Of a stretch of 35,711 nucleotides of DNA, positions 9,041 through 17,549 are shown piece by piece. A program made the position numbers and the translations under genes. The stretch is from Cytophagales bacterium (GTDB taxonomy: Bacteria; Bacteroidota; Bacteroidia; Cytophagales; Microscillaceae): contig JAAFJG010000048.1 of assembly GCA_013298075.1 (NCBI GenBank), forward strand, positions 1 through 35,711, given 5' to 3'. The stretch's first letter is position 1. Each line of letters opens with the position of its first letter. The notes beneath the pieces were generated by a model that was given only the letters and a program-made list of their open reading frames with translations, ran no database searches and had not been told where the DNA came from.

Positions 9041-9070
9041 TTAAAAAATTATTTGTCTTAAAAAAAAAGA

Positions 9071-10270
9071 TTATTTATCTAAAGCATCGATTTGTTTTGA
9101 AGCAATTTCTTTTTTGTCTTTCATACCCAATACGTCATATATTTGTATCAAAACAAGCAAAGTTTTTGATTGATTAGGTTTTACGCTATTCATTCTTTCG
9201 AAATAAGGCAATGCTTCTTTAAAAAATGCACCTGCTTTTATTTCTTCCGCTTTTCCTTTTTTATTATAGGTTGGCATATCCATTTCGCCTACTCCTTTCA
9301 TCACGGCTGCCCCTTTATTGAAATGAAACGCACCCAAACTATAATTAGCGTCAATATTATTAGGTTCTAACTGCACACATTTTTTATACGTTTCTAAGGC
9401 TTCTGCTTCTTTTCCTAATTTTTCATAGACAATTCCTAAATTTTGCCATGCTTTCAAATCTTTTGGATTGGTGTCTGTTTGTTTTTTGGCTGCCTCTAAG
9501 GCTGCATCATAATTTCCAGCCTTTCCGTACATTTCTAATAAAATAGATTGAATAGTTTTTTGTTCAGGAAATTCTTTTAAAGCAGCTTTACAAATTTCTT
9601 CTGTTCTTTTTGCATCTTTTTTAGTATCACGCACAAAAAACGCTAACTGTTCCCAATAATTTGCTTTTTTAAACTTTCCTTCTTCTTTTTGTTGTGCTTT
9701 GTTATATTCGTCATATTTAGCGACAGGCATAGCAGTCAATTTTGTTAGTCCTTCTTCATACAAAGCATCATCTTTATTGTCGAAAGCAAATTGGGTAGCA
9801 TACGCCAAAGGTTGTAATTCTGTTGGTTTAAGTTTATGAGCTGCCCAAAAACCTTTCATTGCCCCCATATTATCCTTTTTTTGATAACAAACAATCGCGA
9901 AACTCATAGCAGGCGTGTATAAATCCTCCAAACCTTTTTCAGATTCTTTATAATAACCTTTTTTAGCAGGCTCTAAATCCATTGCTTTTTTGAAAGATTC
10001 TTGTGCTTTTCCAATAGGGTCAGTGTCAAGCGAACTATAAACTCCCGTTTGGTCAGAAGCGATAGCGGTATAAATCAATCCACGATAATACCAAGATTTA
10101 GATTTAACGGCGTGTTTTGGATTAGCAATTACTTTTTCAATCGTTTCCTTTGCTTTGTCTAATTTTTTTGAATCGAGTTCAATTTTTGCTGATTCAGGTC
10201 CTTGTGCATAAACTTGCAAACTGAAAGCTGTAGAAATAGCAGCAGTCCATACAATATGATGTAATTTCAT
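9071..10270 (-). CDS. Exported tetratricopeptide-repeat protein
   Basis: 399 aa from ATG 10268-10270, chosen because it begins a clean signal peptide (MKLHHIVWTAAISTAFSLQVYAQ) and a TACTTTTG -10-type box lies 53 nt upstream; the open frame extends 22 codons further but inside the promoter. TPR units are clear: WQNLGIVYEKLGKEAEALET followed by YKKCVQLEPNNIDANYSLGA, and earlier units around NYDAALEAAKKQTDTNPKD. TPR arrays bind partner proteins; no enzymatic domain is seen. Periplasmic location is inferred from the signal peptide. It is monocistronic, ended by the 8999-9040 hairpin. Confidence 0.85.
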   Translation of the reverse strand: MKLHHIVWTAAISTAFSLQVYAQGPESAKIELDSKKLDKAKETIEKVIANPKHAVKSKSWYYRGLIYTAIASDQTGVYSSLDTDPIGKAQESFKKAMDLEPAKKGYYKESEKGLEDLYTPAMSFAIVCYQKKDNMGAMKGFWAAHKLKPTELQPLAYATQFAFDNKDDALYEEGLTKLTAMPVAKYDEYNKAQQKEEGKFKKANYWEQLAFFVRDTKKDAKRTEEICKAALKEFPEQKTIQSILLEMYGKAGNYDAALEAAKKQTDTNPKDLKAWQNLGIVYEKLGKEAEALETYKKCVQLEPNNIDANYSLGAFHFNKGAAVMKGVGEMDMPTYNKKGKAEEIKAGAFFKEALPYFERMNSVKPNQSKTLLVLIQIYDVLGMKDKKEIASKQIDALDK

Positions 10271-10322
10271 TGTTTTTTGAGTATTTTTTAATATTTTAAT
10301 GAAAAAATTTAGTTTAATAACG

Positions 10323-10330
10323 CAAAAGTA
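10323..10330 (-). promoter_or_regulatory. TAnnTTTG box upstream of the TPR gene
   Basis: TACTTTTG on the minus strand matches the Bacteroidota -7 element; no good TTTG is present at the -33 spacing. The 305-bp gap up to 10575 is otherwise AT-rich with no other recognisable element apart from a loose inverted repeat (AAACGC..AAAT near 10453, ATTTGCGTTT near 10508). Confidence 0.45.
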
Positions 10331-10575
10331 CAACAAAATTGTAATTTTTTAGTCTTAATTGAAATTATTTTTTTTTGATTGGATTTTTTTTATTAAAAAT
10401 AATATAATTTTATGATTTTAAAATATTGATTCTTAGAAAATTATTGATAAATAAACGCACAAATAAAACTAAAATAAATATAAGTTTTTTAAACATAAAT
10501 AAAAAATTTGCGTTTAAATAAACGGTGAGATTTAGTAAAACAACATCATAATAAAATCGATTTCATCATTAACAA

Positions 10576-11028
10576 ATGCAAATAATGGATACAATTTATT
10601 TTGCTTATGGTTCAAATATGAATTTTGAGCAATTAAAAAAAAGAGGCGTTCGTTTTGAGTTCTTGGGGACTGCCGTTCTCCCTAACTATGAACTAAAATT
10701 TAACAAAAAGGCTCACGGAATGATCGGAATTGGCTATGCTAACGTCGTTAAAAAACTTGACGAGTCTGTAGAAGGTCTTTTATTTGCCATTGATGATATT
10801 AAAAAGTTAGACGTATATGAAGGCTATCCATTCGATTATCAAAGGTATGAATTAGATGTAGTTTCTGATGGTAAAATCATAAAGGCATTTGTTTATACTG
10901 CGAATATTGAAAAAATAAACGACAACTTAAAACCTGAGGGAGCATACTTAGATAGATTATTAACCGCGGAAAAATATCTTTCTGAACAATACTTTGAAAA
11001 ATTAAAAAATACAGAAACGATAGATTAA
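10576..11028 (+). CDS. Gamma-glutamylcyclotransferase-like (AIG2/GGCT fold) protein
   Basis: A 150-aa cytoplasmic protein. IYFAYGSNMNFEQLKKRG (residues 7-24) is the YGSN substrate-binding loop of the gamma-glutamylcyclotransferase fold, and Glu82 in LDVYEGYPFDY stands where the catalytic Glu of the family lies. The family releases 5-oxoproline from gamma-glutamyl peptides or amines, but many bacterial members are untested. The start could equally be the in-frame ATG at 10585 (MDTIYF). It stands alone, divergent from the TPR gene and followed by repeat-rich DNA. Confidence 0.8.
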   Translation: MQIMDTIYFAYGSNMNFEQLKKRGVRFEFLGTAVLPNYELKFNKKAHGMIGIGYANVVKKLDESVEGLLFAIDDIKKLDVYEGYPFDYQRYELDVVSDGKIIKAFVYTANIEKINDNLKPEGAYLDRLLTAEKYLSEQYFEKLKNTETID

Positions 11029-11138
11029 ATTCGTTTGGTATTGTATTGATTTTTTTTCAGTATAAAAATACCTAAACGTTAAATTTTTGTTATTATTTGT
11101 AAAAAAATTTGCAATATTTAAAAAAATTGTTGCTGTAA

Positions 11139-11205
11139 AGGACTAAGTAGAAAATATTATACCCAAAAAAACTCCCTCACCTTGAGGGAAGGCTGGGGTC
11201 AGTGT
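11139..11205 (+). repeat. MITE-family left end with partial GC-rich arm
   Basis: AGGACTAAGTAGAAAATATT followed by ATACCCA matches the right end (reverse strand) of the 139-258 MITE at nearly every position. It continues into AAAAACTCCCTCACC and a degraded GC-rich arm (GGCTGGGGTC). Between it and the next fragment (11206-11358) is 150 bp of plain AT-rich DNA. Confidence 0.7.
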
Positions 11206-11358
11206 TGTTAAATTCTTTTCTTTTTAACAAATAAAATAGAAATTAACTTGTATAATATTCTGTAAAAAATCTATAATTTTTTGAAAATCTTATAAATTTG
11301 GTAAATTATATTTTGATTTGTAAAATAATTTACCTGACAAATATTAGAATTTAATAAC

Positions 11359-11476
11359 ACTGGGGCTGGGGTGGGGCATAATTTTAGCGGAAAGCCCCAC
11401 CCTAACTCTCCCCAACGGTGCGGGAACTAAAAATAGTTTTTTTTGAATGGTTAGTTTATTTTTTAGATACTCTCTT
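11359..11476 (+). repeat. GC-rich inverted-repeat element with MITE-like right end
   Basis: Contains CTGGGGTGGGGC and GCCCCACCC facing arms, then CCCCAACGGTGCGGGAACTA and a tail TTAGTTTATTTTTTAGA. The same arms and tail recur at 12302-12445 and, reversed, at 22426-22485. It is much more GC-rich than its surroundings. Confidence 0.75.
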
Positions 11477-11545
11477 ATCTTGAAAACGACCCTTCATGTA
11501 ATAAACAAAGGCGTTCATGTAATAAATAGGGGCGTTGGTGTAGTT

Positions 11546-11579
11546 TTTGATTTTGATAAAAAAACTCCGATTACCTTTG
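11546..11579 (+). promoter_or_regulatory. Candidate promoter of the first exported-protein gene
   Basis: TTTG (11546-11549), a 22-nt spacer and TACCTTTG (11572-11579) fit the Bacteroidota consensus, with slightly long spacing. It would leave a leader of roughly 95 nt before ATG 11681. Confidence 0.45.
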
Positions 11580-11680
11580 CATTACAATTTACAAATCTAA
11601 ATAAAATTCTTTCTGTGTTGAAAAACACAGGGAGAATTATTTTTTAAAACAATTTTTTCTTACTTAAAAAAAATAAAACA

Positions 11681-12298
11681 ATGAAAAAAGTAATCTTATT
11701 TGTAATTTTAATTACATTCATTTCTTTCCAATCTTTTGCACAAAAAACAATTACGTTTGCAAAAGTAACTAAAAAATTTGCTAAAAAATATGATTTTCTC
11801 GATTTACAAAGTTGGGAAGCGGCTAAAAAAGGTGTTTATTCGCCTACATTTTCAGAAACTTATTATGAAATTACGGCAACAGAAGTAATAGAGAATACTT
11901 ATATTTATTTTAAAACTGAAAATGTTTATAATGCAAGTACAATGGGCAAAATGACTTACACAGATAAAATGATATATAGTTATTATGTCGCAAAATATCC
12001 TTTAAGTGCTTTTGATGTTACAACAGAAGTGCCTACTATCAAAAAAGATGAAAATAAAGATACAGGAAGTAACGAAGTTACAAAAAAAATCTATCAAATA
12101 TACAAAAAACCCTTTTATAAAATTAGTGCTGATTTGAATTCAGAAGGAAAATATACTTTTAGTATTTATGGTGAAGAAGGCGATCCTGAAATCGAAACAA
12201 GAGAATATAATGGCGTGCCTATTTATTTTAAATTTAATAACGAAAAAGATGCAAAGGCTTTTTTAACTAAATTTTTGGCTGCTGTCAATAAAAAATAA
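11681..12298 (+). CDS. Small exported protein, paralogue A
   Basis: 205 aa with signal peptide MKKVILFVILITFISFQSFA-Q. The mature part is rich in Tyr, Lys and Thr and predicted mostly beta. Its end (YFKFNNEKDAKAFLTKFL) matches in pattern the ends of the proteins at 12509 and 13600 (aromatic-x-Phe ... Ala-x-x-Phe-Leu), so the three look like diverged paralogues. The leader DNA is almost identical to that of the 12509 gene. No known family was recognised. It is separated from the next gene by a GC-rich hairpin element, so may be transcribed alone. Confidence 0.75.
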   Translation: MKKVILFVILITFISFQSFAQKTITFAKVTKKFAKKYDFLDLQSWEAAKKGVYSPTFSETYYEITATEVIENTYIYFKTENVYNASTMGKMTYTDKMIYSYYVAKYPLSAFDVTTEVPTIKKDENKDTGSNEVTKKIYQIYKKPFYKISADLNSEGKYTFSIYGEEGDPEIETREYNGVPIYFKFNNEKDAKAFLTKFLAAVNKK

Positions 12299-12301
12299 AA
12301 T

Positions 12302-12445
12302 ACCTATAAAAACTCCCTCACCTTTGGGGAGGGCTGGGGTGGGGCAAAATTTTACAAAAAAGCCCCACCCTAACCCTCCCCAGCGGTGAGGGAACTAAAA
12401 ATAGTTTTTTAAGTGAGTTATTATTTTTTAGATTCTGTCTAAATT
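12302..12445 (+). repeat. Complete GC-rich inverted-repeat (MITE-like) element
   Basis: TCCCTCACC..GGGGTGGGGC (12314-12345) pairs with GCCCCACCC..GGTGAGGGA (12362-12392), about 31-bp arms with a few mismatches and a 16-nt AT-rich loop. Flanks (ATACCTATAAAAACT on the left; CTAAAAATAGTTTTTT then ATTTTTTAGA on the right) match the other copies. As RNA it would fold into a strong hairpin and could end the upstream transcript. Confidence 0.85.
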
Positions 12446-12508
12446 GCTTATCAAAATTACTAAAAATCGTTACACAAAACTATAAATAATCAAAAAAAAA
12501 TAAAGACA

Positions 12509-13060
12509 ATGAAAAAAATAATCTTATTTGTAATTTTAATTACATTCGTTTCTTTTCAGTCTTTTGCACAAAATAAATTATCAAAAAACAAAAAAAATAT
12601 GAGCGAAAAAAGTTATATTCGTTTTACTGATGAAGTAGAAAATATTCACGAATTTAAAGGACAAGAATTAGAAATTATAGGTGTGTTGCTTTCTGAAATA
12701 AAAGAAGGAGCAACCACTATGAAAGTTTATGCAGGATTTGATGAACAAGTAGGAAAAAAAGTAGTATATAATGCGTTATTTTTTAAAGATAAATTAATTT
12801 GTTTGAAAACATATTTATTTTTTCCTACTAATTTGGCAGAAAATAGTTTTAAAACTACAGAAACAAAAAATATGGCTGCTGATGCCGAAAAACCAACTTA
12901 TTTTAGTGTTGTTTTGTTTGCAAAAGTGGGACAAAAATTTTATAATGATGAAATAAATACCACAGAAATAAGTAAGGTTATTAATTTAGAAACGTATTTT
13001 TCTTTGCAATTTGATACGCAACAACAGGCAGAAAATTTCTTAAATTTTATCAAAGAATAA
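12509..13060 (+). CDS. Small exported protein, paralogue B
   Basis: 183 aa with signal peptide MKKIILFVILITFVSFQSFA-Q, a near copy of the 11681 leader. The mature region aligns by eye with the 13600 protein: RFTDEVENIHEFKGQELEII / LRDEAETPYKIVGKLVSEM, then MKVYAGFDE / SKVYMSFDE, and it ends YFSLQFDTQQQAENFLNFIK. This suggests a common fold of unknown function in the periplasm or outside the cell. It begins a tightly spaced set of four genes (41, 39 and 25 nt gaps) that is probably an operon. No promoter of TAnnTTTG type is obvious just upstream. Confidence 0.75.
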   Translation: MKKIILFVILITFVSFQSFAQNKLSKNKKNMSEKSYIRFTDEVENIHEFKGQELEIIGVLLSEIKEGATTMKVYAGFDEQVGKKVVYNALFFKDKLICLKTYLFFPTNLAENSFKTTETKNMAADAEKPTYFSVVLFAKVGQKFYNDEINTTEISKVINLETYFSLQFDTQQQAENFLNFIKE

Positions 13061-13101
13061 TTTATTAACAATCATTCAAAACTTAAAACTAAAAAAATAA
13101 A

Positions 13102-13560
13102 ATGGATATTATTGATTCTATATGCCAAAAAGGCACTTGGATTATCAACTTGGAAGAGTCTTTATTGCTCAGACGCAAAAGATTAGGACTTGATAGCCCT
13201 GATTTACTCGAAGATTTTTTTGCTGAAAAAATTTATAAAATGATAGATTCAAAAATTGCTTTCAATAGATTAGGAGAATATTTTAATCAAATTAAATTCG
13301 GCGACGCATATAGCACACTAAAACATTATTTTCAAGTAGATCTTGATTTAGATATTATGTTTGTTTATGATAATGCTCAATATGAACGCAAACCTTTGAT
13401 GACTTTTGACGTGTATCTATCCACAGAAAAACACCTACATCTTTTTATGAGAGAAGAAGAATTTTATCTTGTGTTTAATTTTGATAATAGCTCAGATAAT
13501 CTTCCAAAGGGCTATACTTATGTAGAAGAATTAGCCCCTAATGTTACTTTCTCATTTTAA
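13102..13560 (+). CDS. Hypothetical cytoplasmic protein within the exported-protein cluster
   Basis: 152 aa, MDIIDSICQKGTWIINLEES at the start, no signal peptide. Acidic overall with alternating aromatic residues (FQVDLDLDIMFVYDN, FMREEEFYLVFNFDN). It lies between two exported paralogues in the same direction and with short gaps. An immunity or chaperone role for its neighbours is conceivable from this arrangement, but nothing in the sequence shows it. Family not recognised. Confidence 0.65.
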   Translation: MDIIDSICQKGTWIINLEESLLLRRKRLGLDSPDLLEDFFAEKIYKMIDSKIAFNRLGEYFNQIKFGDAYSTLKHYFQVDLDLDIMFVYDNAQYERKPLMTFDVYLSTEKHLHLFMREEEFYLVFNFDNSSDNLPKGYTYVEELAPNVTFSF

Positions 13561-13599
13561 ATAAATAAATAAATTAAAAATTAAAATTAAAAAATCACA

Positions 13600-14115
13600 A
13601 TGAAAAAAATCATTTTTTCTCTTATTATTTCTCTCTTTATGTTGAACGAAATAAATGCACAAACCACTATAAAACTACGTGATGAGGCAGAAACACCTTA
13701 TAAAATTGTAGGAAAATTAGTTTCTGAAATGACAAATACAGACAAAGAAACAAGCAAAGTTTATATGTCTTTTGATGAAAAAAGCAAATCTTTTAGTTTT
13801 TCAGAATTAAAATTTGATAAACAAGGTTTGGTAGAACGAATTGAAATTACTACCTTACCTGTTGCCAAAATGAATTTTAAAACTGATGGATATGGCTCAC
13901 GTTCAGAAGAATCTGAAAACGATTATTATGGAAAAGGAAAAATTGCAAACGTTACTTTGCTTTGTCAAGGACAAGAATCTTGTTTTTCAAAACAAGAAGT
14001 AGATGCTTATGAAGTAGGTAAAATTGAAAGTAAAAATGTAACTTTTTTCAATTTTTATGTGAAAAATAAAAAGGAAGGAGATGCCATTTTGAAAGAAGTT
14101 ACTAGTAAAAAATAA
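13600..14115 (+). CDS. Small exported protein, paralogue C
   Basis: 171 aa with signal peptide MKKIIFSLIISLFMLNEINA-Q. The mature part aligns in pattern with the 12509 protein (see that entry) and ends FFNFYVKNKKEGDAILKEV. Two cysteines (LLCQGQESCF) could form a disulphide after export, which the paralogues lack. Function unknown. Only 25 nt separate it from the downstream TPR gene. Confidence 0.75.
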   Translation: MKKIIFSLIISLFMLNEINAQTTIKLRDEAETPYKIVGKLVSEMTNTDKETSKVYMSFDEKSKSFSFSELKFDKQGLVERIEITTLPVAKMNFKTDGYGSRSEESENDYYGKGKIANVTLLCQGQESCFSKQEVDAYEVGKIESKNVTFFNFYVKNKKEGDAILKEVTSKK

Positions 14116-14140
14116 TTCCAATTTTTAAAAAAATAAAAAT

Positions 14141-14899
14141 ATGTCAGTATCTCCAGAGGACTTATTAGAACAAGCAAAAGATGCTTACTTCAATCAAGAA
14201 AACAAAAAAGCCATTGCGTTGATTGATGACTTATTAAAAAAACACAAAGATTATGCACCTGCCTATTTTTTGAAAGCAAATATAATTTCGATGGATTTTG
14301 AAAATCGAAACGATTTATTGGCACTTGAATATTATACAAAAGCCATCGAAGCAGCCCCAACTTCTAAAGAATATCGTCTTATGCGTGCAGATGCGTACAT
14401 AATGACCCCTCAACATTTGGGAATAAATTTACCAGAACATTATCATTTTTACGATAAAGCGATGGAAGATTGTGATTATATTACCAATGAAATGGAAAGT
14501 GATAATTATCCTGAAGATTATATAGCCGCTGCATACGATAGAAAAGGTGATATATATATTCATAAAGGTGAACACGAAGAGGCTGTTAATCAATATAATA
14601 CTTCGAGGTCGATGTCAGAAAGTTTTATAACAACGTCATTTAATAAAATTGCTGTACTTAAACAAGGTTTAAATGATCATATAGGGGCTTTGGCTGCTTA
14701 TGATGAATTGATAGAAATTTATACTACTACAGATAGTATTTTTATTTCTGATACTGATAGAGCTGTTGCATTTTGGAACAGAGGGAGATTGAAAATAGAT
14801 TATCTCAACCAAAAAAATGAAGGTTTAGCAGACCTTAAAAAAGTATTAGAATATGATGATTCTGATTTTTATAAAGAAGAATACGAGAATGCAAAATAG
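14141..14899 (+). CDS. Tetratricopeptide-repeat protein
   Basis: 252 aa, no signal peptide, so probably cytoplasmic. TPR-like helical pairs: LEQAKDAYFNQENKKAIALI, then APAYFLKANIISMDFENR, ALEYYTKAIEAAPTSKEYRL, then AAYDRKGDIYIHKGEHEEAV. The ATG at 14141 begins MSVSPEDLLEQAKDAY directly before the first repeat. Last gene of the exported-protein cluster; a terminator follows at 14961. TPR proteins are scaffolds; the partner is not known. Confidence 0.8.
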   Translation: MSVSPEDLLEQAKDAYFNQENKKAIALIDDLLKKHKDYAPAYFLKANIISMDFENRNDLLALEYYTKAIEAAPTSKEYRLMRADAYIMTPQHLGINLPEHYHFYDKAMEDCDYITNEMESDNYPEDYIAAAYDRKGDIYIHKGEHEEAVNQYNTSRSMSESFITTSFNKIAVLKQGLNDHIGALAAYDELIEIYTTTDSIFISDTDRAVAFWNRGRLKIDYLNQKNEGLADLKKVLEYDDSDFYKEEYENAK

Positions 14900-14960
14900 A
14901 GTTTTTTTGTAATGAGACCAAATAGATAAAACTTTTTTGTTAAATTTAATAGGTGAGATG

Positions 14961-14993
14961 CTTACGAGAACTAAAATCTTGTAAGTATTTTTT
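14961..14993 (+). terminator. Terminator after the TPR gene
   Basis: CTTACGAGA (14961-14969) pairs with TCTTGTAAG (14977-14985; one G-U) and is followed by TATTTTTTTG. It ends the exported-protein/TPR cluster before the restriction module. Confidence 0.75.
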
Positions 14994-15041
14994 TGTTATA
15001 AACACAAAACTATATGCTAAAAACAAAGGTTTTTTATGGTA

Positions 15042-15079
15042 TTTATAATGTAATTTTTTTGGGTGAATAAATTGGTTTT
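15042..15079. repeat. 38-bp perfect direct repeat, left copy
   Basis: TTTATAATGTAATTTTTTTG followed by GGTGAATAAATTGGTTTT, identical in all 38 positions to 19389-19426. The two copies bracket the whole restriction-modification module. Confidence 0.9.
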
Positions 15080-15111
15080 GAGAATATATTTTTTTTAAAT
15101 AATTTCTGTTA

Positions 15112-15144
15112 TTGTATAATTTTATAATTTTTTGAGTAATTTTG
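15112..15144 (+). promoter_or_regulatory. Promoter of the restriction-modification module
   Basis: TTG (15112-15114), 22-nt spacer and TAATTTTG (15137-15144), matching the Bacteroidota consensus. Transcription would start near 15150, which excludes the upstream TTG at 15132 as start codon and supports ATG 15180. Confidence 0.6.
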
Positions 15145-15179
15145 CAAAAAATATCTATTTAATATTTAACATTAAAAAA

Positions 15180-17549
15180 ATGGAATCTTCAAAGATTATA
15201 ACAAAATACCAAAACAGCGGAAAAGAAATTTTTGCACCTTTAAAAGATAAATTTCTTATTGCTTCTCCCGAAGAAATTGTAAGACAAAATTTTATTTGTC
15301 ATCTTGTCAATGAATATGGTTATAATCTTAACCAAATGGAACAAGAAATGCAGGTTTCTAATTCTTCACGTGGACAAGGCAGGGCAAGGGCTGATATTGT
15401 GATTTGGAGAAATGAACAAGAACGCAAAGACAAAAAAAATGCTTTTATTGTAGTGGAATGTAAAGCAGAAAAAATAACCGTGAGAAAAGAAGATTATTTT
15501 CAAGGTTCTAATTATGCAACGTGGGCAAGAGCAAAGTTTTTTATTACAAGCAATGAAAAAGAAACTAAGTTTTTTAAAGTTTTAGAAGAAAAATTACCAC
15601 TTGATATTGAGGAAATCATAGATATTCCACAAGCAAAAGATGCTGAAAATGAAAAAGAAATTAATAAATTACTTGCTCAACTCAAAAAGTTTGAACGTGA
15701 TGAATTTCAAAAATTGCTTTTTGCTTGCCACGACATTATCCGAAATAATGATAAACTTTCGCCTGAAATGGCTTTTGATGAAATTTCAAAAGTACTTTTT
15801 ATGAAAATCCGTGAAGAACGCAAACAAAATAGCGTGTTTTCAAAAGATAGATTTTTGCAACTCAAAAAAACAAAAGAGGATTATGAAAATGATGTAATTG
15901 GTAAAAAAGATGATACCCCTTTTTATAAATATCTTTTTGAACAAACTAAAACCGAGTTTGCAAAAGATGAAATTTTTGTATCTACGGACACGCTCCGAAT
16001 TAGAGAAACAAGTTTTTTGCAAATCGTAGAAAAATTGCAAAAATATAACCTTTCTAATACTGATGATGATGTAAAAGGAATCGCATTTGAAGAGTTTTTA
16101 GGGAAAACTTTTAGAGGTGATTTAGGGCAATTTTTTACGCCTCGTACCCTTGTAGAATTTATAGTGGGTTTGTTGGATATTCAAGAAAATGAATTGGTTT
16201 GCGACCCTTGTTGTGGTACAGGTGGTTTTTTAATCAAGGCTTTTGAGTATGTGCGTGAGCAGATAGAAACAGATATTCAAAACGCCAAAGAAAACCTAAA
16301 AAATGAATTATTGCCTGATAATTTTGATGATTTATCCCAAAAAGAACAACAGAATATAAATGAAAAACTAAACAAAATTTTTGTAGAACTAAACAAAGAA
16401 TTAGAAAGCAACCAAAACGAAAGTAGGCTAAAACATTTGTCTTATAATTGTATTTTTGGCACTGACGCAGAACCTCGTTCTGCTCGCACTGCCAAAATGA
16501 ATATGATTATGCACGGTGATGGACATGGTGGCGTACATCATCATGATGGTCTAATAAATGTAAATGGTATTTTTGAAAATCGTTTTGATGTGATTATCAC
16601 CAATCCGCCTTTTGGCTCTTCTGTGTCCAAAGATTTGGAAATAATGGAACAAGATAAATTTACTGACCAAAATAAAATAGACTATTATATTCAACGTTAC
16701 GGAAACGACTATAATAATGCACTCAAACAAGTAAATGATAATATTGGTAAAAAAGTGCTTTCGTTGTTTGAAACTGGGGCAATGTCAGGACTTACCGAAG
16801 TCCTTTTTGTAGAACGTTGCCTTAATCTATTGCGACAAGGTGGAAGAATGGGCATTGTGTTGCCCGAAGGCTTTTTGAATGGTGCTAATCTTCAAAAAAT
16901 AAGGGACTTTGTGGAAAGCAAAGCCAAAATAATTGCTATTGTATCTGTACCGCAAGAAGTTTTTATCTCTGCTGGTGCAAGCGTAAAATCAAGTCTTGTT
17001 TTCTTAAAAAAATTTACACAAGAAGAAGAAACTAATTACAAACGAATCACCCAAAAAGTAACGCTTGAAATAAAAACTAAATATCAACCTGAAATCACAG
17101 AAAAAGAAAAAATACATTTGAATATTTGGCACGAAATCCAATACAAAAGAGATTATATCAAAGATGTAAAAAGCATAAAAGCCAATAAATTTGAAAAAGA
17201 TTTGCAAATATCTTCTACCAATGAGAAAATTGCAGAACTTCAAAAAGAACACAAAGAAGCAAAAATTTCTTTTGATATTTGGAAAAAAGAACTCGATGCA
17301 CAAATACAAACCGAAATAAAACAAGAAATCAAAAATAGATTTTCTTATGAATTTCCTATTATTCAGGCAGAAAGTGCGGGTATCAACAGCATAGGACAAA
17401 AATCACAAAATGATTTGTTGGAAGTAAAAAATGAATTTGCAGCATATAGAAAACTTAATAATCTCTGGACAAGTCATACCATAAAGTATGATTATACGCT
17501 TGACGAAAATCAAAACCTTGTAAAAACACACGAAAATATAAATTTTTAG
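15180..17549 (+). CDS. Fused PD-(D/E)XK nuclease / N6-adenine DNA methylase (R-M subunit)
   Basis: 789 aa from ATG 15180. Residues about 25-160 form an HsdR_N-like nuclease domain with Asp72 in RADIVIW and Glu93-x-Lys95 in IVVECKAEK, the PD-(D/E)XK arrangement. A helical linker follows, then an HsdM-type methylase: FTPRTLVEFIV, SAM-binding motif I at Asp342 (DPCCGTGGFL), and motif IV NPPF at 475-478, the pattern of N6-adenine methylases. A coiled-coil tail comes last. No DEAD/helicase translocase is present here or downstream, so the locus resembles BcgI-like or type IIG enzymes, where one chain cuts and methylates and a separate S chain gives specificity. The specificity frame begins past a suspected -1 frameshift site at the stop codon. 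Domain calls are from visible motifs; cleavage behaviour is inference. Confidence 0.88.
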   Translation: MESSKIITKYQNSGKEIFAPLKDKFLIASPEEIVRQNFICHLVNEYGYNLNQMEQEMQVSNSSRGQGRARADIVIWRNEQERKDKKNAFIVVECKAEKITVRKEDYFQGSNYATWARAKFFITSNEKETKFFKVLEEKLPLDIEEIIDIPQAKDAENEKEINKLLAQLKKFERDEFQKLLFACHDIIRNNDKLSPEMAFDEISKVLFMKIREERKQNSVFSKDRFLQLKKTKEDYENDVIGKKDDTPFYKYLFEQTKTEFAKDEIFVSTDTLRIRETSFLQIVEKLQKYNLSNTDDDVKGIAFEEFLGKTFRGDLGQFFTPRTLVEFIVGLLDIQENELVCDPCCGTGGFLIKAFEYVREQIETDIQNAKENLKNELLPDNFDDLSQKEQQNINEKLNKIFVELNKELESNQNESRLKHLSYNCIFGTDAEPRSARTAKMNMIMHGDGHGGVHHHDGLINVNGIFENRFDVIITNPPFGSSVSKDLEIMEQDKFTDQNKIDYYIQRYGNDYNNALKQVNDNIGKKVLSLFETGAMSGLTEVLFVERCLNLLRQGGRMGIVLPEGFLNGANLQKIRDFVESKAKIIAIVSVPQEVFISAGASVKSSLVFLKKFTQEEETNYKRITQKVTLEIKTKYQPEITEKEKIHLNIWHEIQYKRDYIKDVKSIKANKFEKDLQISSTNEKIAELQKEHKEAKISFDIWKKELDAQIQTEIKQEIKNRFSYEFPIIQAESAGINSIGQKSQNDLLEVKNEFAAYRKLNNLWTSHTIKYDYTLDENQNLVKTHENINF

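Noticed and set aside
11447-11647. 66-aa plus-strand open frame with a duplicated TTCATGTAATAAA block
   Set aside because: It lies across the tail of the repeat element and the candidate promoter of the next gene; the amino-acid sequence shows nothing gene-like, and the short duplication is likely incidental.
12302-12445. Simple rho-independent terminator of the 11681 gene
   Set aside because: The hairpin may stop transcription, but the same sequence with flanks recurs at two other places, so it is primarily a repeat element.
15132-15179. Upstream TTG start for the fused nuclease-methylase
   Set aside because: A TAATTTTG promoter box lies within the first codons of that extension, and the ATG at 15180 follows an A-rich leader.
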